NCBI GenBank assembly: GCA_003132825.1
Contig: PKYX01000518.1
Location: forward strand, 18,446-24,082
Source of the DNA: Acidobacteriaceae bacterium
Lineage (GTDB): Bacteria > Acidobacteriota > Terriglobia > Terriglobales > Acidobacteriaceae
Length of the DNA stretch: 5,637 nt
Direction: 5' to 3'
A program made the position numbers and the translations under genes. Under the pieces are notes generated by a model, which saw nothing but the letters and a program-made list of their open reading frames with translations, was not told the DNA's origin and did no database searches. Within the stretch, counting starts at the first letter, position 1. Each line of letters begins with the position of its first letter. Below, in pieces: positions 1 to 4,240 of this stretch.

Positions 1-1
1 G

Positions 2-1603
2 CTCTATCAGGTGCGGGGACGCTTTGACGGAGGCGTTTCCCACAACACCGGCAAATACAACGCCTCTTATCTCAACGACTCTTGGGAGCTGAGCAAATAC
101 GCGACCCTGAATCTCGGCCTGCGTTGGGAACAGCAACGCCTGACCGGCACTGCGGCGCGTGCGTTCTTCAACGACCAATGGTCGCCGCGCATCGGCTTCA
201 TCGTCGATCCCACGGGCGATCGTAAGTCGAAGATCTATGTGAACTTTGCCCGCTTGGCCTTCGTGCTGCCCTTGGACATGGCGGTGCGCGAACTCAGCAG
301 CGAAGACGATAACCTCAACGAATACTGGGCGCCCCCCTCCGGTGCCAATGGAATGGTCACCCTGAATTCGTTCGGCACGGTGAATTTCCAGCCCGATGCG
401 GCTCACTTGCTAAACGGTGCCGCGGGCGGGATTGCCTCACCCGCGAGCATCGAAATCCAGTCCGGCGGGGAACCTTTCACCCCCGGCATACGCATGGAAT
501 ATAACGACGAATTCGTGGTCGGCGCCGAGCACCAATTCTCGGGCGGCTTCTTTGCCAGCGCGCGTTACGTGGACCGCCGCATGAAGCGCGTGGTCGAAGA
601 CGAGGTCGGCGAGTCGGTCGAGCAGTTGACTGCTCTGGCCTTCAACGGAGGGTCCTATTCCTACGTGATCGGTAATCCCAACGCGCAACAGTCGATCTTC
701 GTTACCCCGAACGAGATCACCTGGATGCCAACCAACCCGGCCAATGCCAATGCCAACGCGCCGGCTGGATGTTTCGACGCCAACGGTACCATCACCCCGT
801 TCACTTCCGGGTCGATGTATAACACCTTCGGCGTGCTCCAAGGCGCTGCCTGCTTCCCGGCGGTCAATGGAAAGCTGAATACCGACCCAGCAGCGCTATT
901 CGGCGGCGAGTATTTCCCCAACGGTTGCGCGTATTGCCACCCGGGTCTTTATCCCAATCCCTCGCGCCAATACCAGGCCGTCGAATTCGAGGTAAACAAG
1001 TCCTTCGGCAACAACTGGGAACTCCGCTCTAATTTCCGGGTTGGCCGCCTGTACGGCAATTACGAAGGGGCCTTCCGCAACGACAATAATCAGAGCGACC
1101 CCGGCATCAGCTCTCTGTTTGATCTGACCGATGGGGATCTGGGCCTGCTCGGACAGCAGCTCGGGCTCGGTCCTCTGAACACCGACCGCAAGTACGTGCT
1201 GAACGTCTTCCCGAGCTACACGATTGCCACCGGCTTCGCCAAGAACCTGGTTCTCGGCTCAGCCGTGAGCATTGAATCCGGCGTGCCTCTCACCACTCTG
1301 GCGGCGCAGCAAATCTACGGAAATGCTGGAGAAGTTCCCCTGTTTGGCCGGGGCAACCTGGGTTTCTCCCCGGTGACCGGCACGGTGAGCGCGCACCTGG
1401 AGTATCCCATCAAGTTCGGAGAGAGAAAGCAGCTCAAATTCGAATTCGATGCCTTCAACCTTGCCAACACGAAACGATCCATTCTCAGCACCCAGGACGT
1501 GGATCTCTCCTTTGGCGTTCTGAACCAGGACTTTAACAACCACGTACCGCTGACCTTCGTGGCGCCGTTCAGCGCCCGGGCCGGGTTTGGGTTTACGTTC
1601 TAG
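2..1603 (+). CDS. TonB-dependent receptor, Oar-like, C-terminal part (5' truncated)
   Basis: This is an outer-membrane beta-barrel, probably importing a large substrate with TonB energy; the substrate cannot be told. The frame is open from the first full codon at base 2 to a TAG at 1601-1603, giving 533 residues. The start, and presumably the signal peptide, a carboxypeptidase-regulatory-like domain and the plug, lie upstream of the window. Seen in the sequence: alternating amphipathic strands with Asn/Asp/Gly-rich loops, the segments DSWELSKYATLNLGLRWEQQ and SPRIGFIVDPTGDRKSKIY near the left edge, both typical of Oar-type receptors of Acidobacteriota, and a C-terminus GFGFTF ending in Phe, the usual signal for barrel insertion by the BAM complex. 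Odd points: four cysteine codons at 770, 851, 926 and 935 lie in one probably surface-exposed region, the last two forming Cys-Ala-Tyr-Cys-His, and an Asn-Ala repeat lies just before the first. A strong terminator follows, so this is probably the last gene of its transcript. The family is secure; the Oar-like subtype is judged by eye. Confidence 0.88.
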   Translation, partial: LYQVRGRFDGGVSHNTGKYNASYLNDSWELSKYATLNLGLRWEQQRLTGTAARAFFNDQWSPRIGFIVDPTGDRKSKIYVNFARLAFVLPLDMAVRELSSEDDNLNEYWAPPSGANGMVTLNSFGTVNFQPDAAHLLNGAAGGIASPASIEIQSGGEPFTPGIRMEYNDEFVVGAEHQFSGGFFASARYVDRRMKRVVEDEVGESVEQLTALAFNGGSYSYVIGNPNAQQSIFVTPNEITWMPTNPANANANAPAGCFDANGTITPFTSGSMYNTFGVLQGAACFPAVNGKLNTDPAALFGGEYFPNGCAYCHPGLYPNPSRQYQAVEFEVNKSFGNNWELRSNFRVGRLYGNYEGAFRNDNNQSDPGISSLFDLTDGDLGLLGQQLGLGPLNTDRKYVLNVFPSYTIATGFAKNLVLGSAVSIESGVPLTTLAAQQIYGNAGEVPLFGRGNLGFSPVTGTVSAHLEYPIKFGERKQLKFEFDAFNLANTKRSILSTQDVDLSFGVLNQDFNNHVPLTFVAPFSARAGFGFTF

Positions 1604-1612
1604 CAGTTCGAC

Positions 1613-1636
1613 GGTCCCCGCAAGTCCGCGGGGGCC
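1613..1636 (+). repeat. GC-rich hairpin without T tract after the receptor gene
   Basis: GGTCCCCGC at 1613-1621 can pair with GCGGGGGCC at 1628-1636 (nine pairs, one of them G-T) around a six-base loop. It begins nine bases after the receptor stop codon. No T run follows, so it is not a terminator alone. It may protect the 3' end of the mRNA or help the terminator just downstream. Confidence 0.6.
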
Positions 1637-1653
1637 CTAAGACTCTTGTTGCC

Positions 1654-1683
1654 GGGGAGGGCGCGAGCTCTCCCCCTTTTTTT
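1654..1683 (+). terminator. Rho-independent terminator of the TonB receptor gene
   Basis: GGGGAGGG at 1654-1661 pairs with CTCTCCCC at 1668-1675 (eight pairs, one G-T wobble) around the loop CGCGAG. One C and then seven T at 1677-1683 follow the stem. The GC-rich stem plus T tract, 50 bases past the receptor stop codon and before the next gene, is the classic intrinsic terminator layout. It separates the receptor from the Hfq-like gene. Confidence 0.85.
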
Positions 1684-1695
1684 GCCTGTCGCTCG

Positions 1696-1724
1696 TTTTC
1701 GCGCCCTGTGCTCCCGTGTAGAAT
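1696..1724 (+). promoter_or_regulatory. Putative promoter giving a leaderless hfq-like mRNA
   Basis: TAGAAT at 1719-1724 matches the -10 consensus TATAAT at five of six bases. It lies six bases before the ATG at 1731, so transcription would be expected to start at or next to the A of the start codon. The -35 region at a 17-base spacing is TTTTCG (1696-1701), a poor match (three of six). There is no Shine-Dalgarno sequence before the ATG, which agrees with leaderless translation. The promoter is inferred from sequence only. Confidence 0.5.
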
Positions 1725-1730
1725 GGCTCT

Positions 1731-2012
1731 ATGCCATTTAACGACCGCGGAGCTCCGGATTCCGTGCGCAAAGCGAGGACTCCGCCCGCGGCCGAGACCT
1801 CGCAGGAGGCCGCGTATCTGAAGTCCCTGGGAGAGAAGCAAACCCGAGTGACCATCAAACTGGAAGATGGCGAGACGGTGCGAGGATGGCTGGAATATTA
1901 CGATAAGGACATGGTCCGCCTGACTCGGGATGATCAGCCCAACCTGTTCATCTTCAAGCGCAACATTCTCTACATTGAAGAAGATGGTGGAAAGCGGCCC
2001 GCAAGCTCTTAG
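1731..2012 (+). CDS. hfq: Divergent Hfq/Sm-like RNA-binding protein
   Basis: This is probably a hexameric Sm-fold RNA chaperone that pairs small RNAs with mRNAs in the cytoplasm. It has 93 residues: a basic, Pro/Ala-rich, likely disordered extension (about 1-23) followed by one Sm domain (about 25-84). Aligned by eye to Escherichia coli Hfq, Q25-E26 match Q8-D9, the alpha helix reads AAYLKSL, the Sm1 strands read RVTIKLEDGETVRGWLEYYD with the conserved Gly and Asp, and the Sm2 motif reads FKRNILYIEE where Hfq has YKHAIST. The proximal-site Lys is kept, but His57 is Arg, the rim arginines (R16, R17, R19) are absent and distal-site Tyr25 is Lys. The symbol therefore marks the family rather than proven function. 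The start is fixed by an in-frame TAG at 1719-1721 with only two non-start codons between it and the ATG. No Shine-Dalgarno is seen, so a leaderless mRNA is likely. suhB follows after 60 bases, possibly in one operon. Confidence 0.75.
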   Translation: MPFNDRGAPDSVRKARTPPAAETSQEAAYLKSLGEKQTRVTIKLEDGETVRGWLEYYDKDMVRLTRDDQPNLFIFKRNILYIEEDGGKRPASS

Positions 2013-2019
2013 CGGCGTT

Positions 2020-2052
2020 TGGCGGGAGCGACCCCGGCGCGGCCAGCCGCCA
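2020..2052 (+). repeat. Spacer hairpin carrying one copy of a dispersed ~18-bp sequence
   Basis: In the hfq-suhB spacer, TGGCGG (2020-2025) can pair with CCGCCA (2047-2052). The left part, TGGCGGGAGCGACCCCGG at 2020-2037, recurs with one mismatch at 4050-4067, and both copies are followed by GCCAG after a four-base difference. The hairpin ends just before the suhB Shine-Dalgarno (2058-2063), so it could affect suhB translation. There is no T tract, so it is not an intrinsic terminator. Confidence 0.5.
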
Positions 2053-2072
2053 GAAGCGAGGAGCAATTGCAG

Positions 2073-2915
2073 GTGACCTCAGCCGAGTCCAATCACCACG
2101 ACTTCGTCCCCGCCATGGCGGAGATCGCCCGCGAAGCCGGCGCGCTGCTAATGGGCTATTTTCGGCAGCACGTCAAAATCGAATACAAGGGCGAGGCGGA
2201 CCTGGTCACCGTCGCCGACCGTGCGTCGGAAAAACTGATCCGCGAACGCATCGGCGCGCTGTGGCCCGGGCACGACATCTTGGGAGAAGAAGAAGGGCTG
2301 GTCGATACCGGCAGCGACTACCGCTGGTACGTGGACCCGCTCGACGGGACCACCAACTTCGCGCACGGCTTCCCGGTCTTCTGCGTTTCGATGGCGCTCG
2401 AGCATAAGGGCCGCCGCATCGCCGGCGTGGTGTACGATCCCACGCGCCAGGAAATGTTCGCCGCCGAGCAGGGAAGCGGCGCTTACCTCAACCAGGAGCC
2501 AATTCGGGTTTCCTCAACCGGGAAGCTGGCAGAAGGGCTCGTGGCAACCGGTTTTCCCAGCCACAAGCGCCATAAGAATCCCAATATTTATTTCTATCAT
2601 CAGATCACTCTGCGTACCCATGGCGTGCGCCGCGCCGGCTCGGCGGCGCTCGACTTGTGTTACGTGGCCTCGGGGCGCCTCGATGGCTTCTGGGAGTTCA
2701 ATCTCAATCCCTGGGATACTGCGGCCGGAGTGCTGCTGGTCGAAGAAGCCGGCGGCCGAGTCACGGACTTTCAGGGCGGAGCTTTTCAGATCAACAGCCG
2801 GGAAACCCTGGCTTCAAACCGGCGGTTGCACGAAGCGCTCCTGCACGAGTTTCAGGAGATCTTCGCGGGCCGCGGCCTCGAGCCGATGGCGGACCCGAGG
2901 GAGCGCGATCGGTAA
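2073..2915 (+). CDS. suhB: Inositol-1-monophosphatase family phosphatase (SuhB type)
   Basis: This Mg2+-dependent, Li+-sensitive-type phosphatase hydrolyses inositol monophosphate or related sugar phosphates in the cytoplasm. In Escherichia coli the homologue SuhB also joins the rRNA antitermination complex. GTG 2073 is chosen as start because GAGGAG at 2058-2063 lies nine bases before it. The in-frame TTG 2019 has no ribosome site, TTG 2067 is only three bases from GAGGAG, and ATG 2115 would cut into the first helix. The product is 280 residues, close to the usual 260-270. Every family motif is present: DLVTVAD near 43-49, the metal-ligand GEEE at 71-74, DPLDGTTN at 88-95 with both Asp ligands, RRAGSAALDL near 186-195 (substrate side) and the C-terminal PWDTAAG with Asp215. 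The last 25 or so residues are charged and look dispensable. The Hfq-like gene ends 60 bases upstream with no terminator between, so co-transcription is likely. Substrate specificity cannot be read from the sequence; FBPase IV or histidinol-phosphatase activities of the same family remain possible. Confidence 0.93.
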   Translation: MTSAESNHHDFVPAMAEIAREAGALLMGYFRQHVKIEYKGEADLVTVADRASEKLIRERIGALWPGHDILGEEEGLVDTGSDYRWYVDPLDGTTNFAHGFPVFCVSMALEHKGRRIAGVVYDPTRQEMFAAEQGSGAYLNQEPIRVSSTGKLAEGLVATGFPSHKRHKNPNIYFYHQITLRTHGVRRAGSAALDLCYVASGRLDGFWEFNLNPWDTAAGVLLVEEAGGRVTDFQGGAFQINSRETLASNRRLHEALLHEFQEIFAGRGLEPMADPRERDR

Positions 2916-2922
2916 GGCGCCA

Positions 2923-3008
2923 GCGATAAGCGCGACCGATCGACCTGATAAGAGACCGACGCGATAAGCGATCGATGCGACAAGAGATCGATGCGATAAC
3001 GGCCAGAT
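2923..3008 (+). repeat. Degenerate 16-bp tandem repeat between suhB and the DUF1684 gene
   Basis: The spacer consists of about five imperfect copies of a unit like GCGATAAGMGATCGAT. The clearest are 2961-2976 (GCGATAAGCGATCGAT) and 2977-2992 (GCGACAAGAGATCGAT), which differ at two positions. A more diverged 16-base copy lies at 2945-2960, a longer one with about six extra bases at 2923-2944, and a partial fifth begins at 2993. GATCGATGCGA recurs exactly at 2970-2980 and 2986-2996. Related GCGATCGG words occur at the end of suhB (2905-2912) and inside the next gene (3033-3040). The array reaches the ATG of the next gene, leaving no clear ribosome-binding site. Its function is unknown. Confidence 0.75.
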
Positions 3009-3933
3009 GAGATCGATAAGAAGAACCGCCTTGCGATCGGTCGCGGTGCCGGGGTTGCTCCTTCTTCTCGCGGCAGTGGCCGAGGCGCAATCCCTCCCGG
3101 AGGCTGCCTATCGGCGGTCATTCGAGCAATGGAAAACCGAACTCGTCAAAGACCTCAAGCAGAACTGGCTGCCGCTCGCTGGCTTGTTCTGGCTCAAAGC
3201 CGGAGAGAACAGTTTCGGAACGGACCCGGGCAATGCCATCGTGCTGCCTCCAGATTCGGCTCCCGCGCAAGCGGGCTCCTTTGTTCTCGACGGTAAGGGC
3301 CACGACGTGACCGTCAAGTTCGCGCCGGGCGTGAACGCCACTATCGCGGGCCGACCCATAGGCACAACCCAGCTGCCGTCCGACGCTTCCGGAGCGGCCA
3401 TCTGGGTCGAGTTAGGCGGACTGCGAATGAAAGTGATTGTGCGCGGAGCGCGCATCGGAATTCGGGTCAAGGACCTCAACAGCCCGGCGGTGCGGGCCTA
3501 CCCCGGGCCGGAGTTTTATCCGCTCGACCTGAACTATCGGGTCACCGCGACCTGGGTGCCTGCAGACGGGAAGCCCACGGTCGATGTCCCCGACGTGCTC
3601 GGAGACGTGACGCCGACTCCGGTGGCGGGCAAGGTGCAGTTCAACCTGAACGGCCATTCGCTCGAACTCACCGACTTGGGCGGCGATCCCGCCAAGGGAT
3701 TGTTTTTTGTTCTCAATGATCTGACCAGCAAGACCGAGACCTATCCCGGCGGCCGCTTCCTCGATACCGACCCGGTGGTGAATGGCAAGGTTGTGCTGGA
3801 TTTTAACCGCGCCTACAGTCCGCCCTGCTCGGTGACTCCGTACGCCACCTGTCCACTCGCGCCGAAAGAAAACCGGCTCACGGTGGCGATCGATGCCGGC
3901 CAGAAATACGATCGAATGCACGCCCATCACTAG
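3007..3933 (+). CDS. Exported DUF1684 domain protein
   Basis: The biochemical role of this family is not established. The product has 308 residues. It starts with a typical Sec signal peptide: basic MRSIRRTALR, a hydrophobic core of five leucines near 17-21, and a likely cleavage after Ala-Glu-Ala at 25-27, so the mature protein is outside the cytoplasm, probably periplasmic. The DUF1684 domain fills the rest: WLPLAGLFWLKAGENSFGTD at 54-73, an FHA-like beta stretch up to about 145, RIGIRVKD at 149-156, GRFL before the C-terminal part, and FNRAYSPPCSVTPYATCPL at 266-284 with two cysteines (274 and 282) and the following ENRL. This C-terminal block is the most recognisable signature of the family. 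The protein ends in a His-containing tail (MHAHH). ATG 3007 gives a complete signal peptide; TTG 3031 would remove its basic part. No good Shine-Dalgarno precedes the ATG, because the 16-bp repeat array occupies that position. It lies 91 bases after suhB, and a shared transcript is possible but unsupported. Confidence 0.88.
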   Translation: MRSIRRTALRSVAVPGLLLLLAAVAEAQSLPEAAYRRSFEQWKTELVKDLKQNWLPLAGLFWLKAGENSFGTDPGNAIVLPPDSAPAQAGSFVLDGKGHDVTVKFAPGVNATIAGRPIGTTQLPSDASGAAIWVELGGLRMKVIVRGARIGIRVKDLNSPAVRAYPGPEFYPLDLNYRVTATWVPADGKPTVDVPDVLGDVTPTPVAGKVQFNLNGHSLELTDLGGDPAKGLFFVLNDLTSKTETYPGGRFLDTDPVVNGKVVLDFNRAYSPPCSVTPYATCPLAPKENRLTVAIDAGQKYDRMHAHH

Positions 3934-3947
3934 TCGGATGTTTTATC

Positions 3948-3964
3948 GCCGCGCATCGCGCGGC
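3948..3964 (+). repeat. Perfect GC hairpin just after the DUF1684 gene
   Basis: GCCGCGC (3948-3954) and GCGCGGC (3958-3964) form seven perfect GC pairs around the loop ATC, starting 14 bases after the stop codon. There is no T tract on either strand, so this is at best a weak or non-canonical terminator or an mRNA 3'-end stabiliser. Confidence 0.5.
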
Positions 3965-4049
3965 TCGCGCGCAGCTCGCCGGGGGAACTCAGGCGCTACC
4001 CATCCTATAGCTCATAGCTAACTGAAATCCCCTGGCCTAGCTCAGGCAA

Positions 4050-4072
4050 TGGCGGGAGCGTCCCCGGGCCAG
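4050..4072 (+). repeat. Second copy of the dispersed ~18-bp intergenic sequence
   Basis: TGGCGGGAGCGTCCCCGG at 4050-4067 matches 2020-2037 at 17 of 18 bases, and GCCAG follows after a four-base deletion relative to the first copy. Here the 3' end GGCCAG (4067-4072) can also pair with CTGGCC at 4032-4037. Both copies lie in spacers upstream of a gene. It may be a genome-wide intergenic repeat of this organism. Confidence 0.5.
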
Positions 4073-4180
4073 TTTGCGTTTCTTACCCTAACTGCCCCCC
4101 CGGGCGGCTATCCCGATTCGCCAATCGAGGCCTTCCAAGCTGAAAGCAGCAATAAGGGCCACTCCGAGACCAGGTTTTCG

Positions 4181-4210
4181 CTGCCGCCTCCGCACCCCGG
4201 GGACTACAAT
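4181..4210 (+). promoter_or_regulatory. Putative promoter of the leuDC-like gene
   Basis: TACAAT at 4205-4210 matches the -10 consensus at five of six bases. The best upstream hexamer is CTGCCG at 4181-4186 with an 18-base spacer, only three of six matches to TTGACA. Transcription would start near 4217-4218, either at the ATG at 4218 or about 24 bases before the preferred GTG start at 4241. It is a prediction from sequence only. Confidence 0.4.
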
Positions 4211-4240
4211 GTTACAAATGGGGTCTCTGGGAGCCAAACT

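Larger units (their letters stand above)
3934..4240 (+). other. Non-coding stretch between the DUF1684 gene and the leuDC-like gene
   Basis: These 307 bases hold no supported gene on either strand. They contain the GC hairpin at 3948-3964, a small inverted repeat TAGCT-CAT-AGCTA at 4008-4020, a second copy of a sequence shared with the hfq-suhB spacer at 4050-4067, an inverted repeat CGATT-CGCC-AATCG at 4114-4127 that could be an operator, and a -10-like TACAAT at 4205-4210. The frame of the downstream gene stays open back to a TAA at 4019-4021 and includes an ATG at 4049. The added 64 residues are Pro/Gly/Ser-rich and unlike the enzyme family, so they are treated as non-coding with some doubt. 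Confidence 0.6.

Noticed and set aside
437..921. Minus-strand open frames inside the TonB receptor
   Set aside because: They overlap well-supported barrel sequence, have no domain signature and no ribosome-binding site worth noting.
2019..2072. An 18-residue N-terminal extension of SuhB from TTG 2019
   Set aside because: No ribosome site precedes the TTG, the extension overlaps the repeat/hairpin segment, and GAGGAG is placed correctly for GTG 2073.
2620..2967. Open frames of 90-115 codons on the + strand overlapping the 3' part of suhB
   Set aside because: They are out of frame with the clearly conserved phosphatase, Arg/Ser-rich and without recognisable motifs.
2923..3008. CRISPR array
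   Set aside because: The units are contiguous 16-bp copies without unique spacers and are too short and too diverged for CRISPR repeats.
2905..3040. HIP1-like octamers (GCGATCGC) as in cyanobacteria
   Set aside because: The words here are GCGATCGG or GCGATCGA, not the exact octamer, and they are explained by the local 16-bp repeat.
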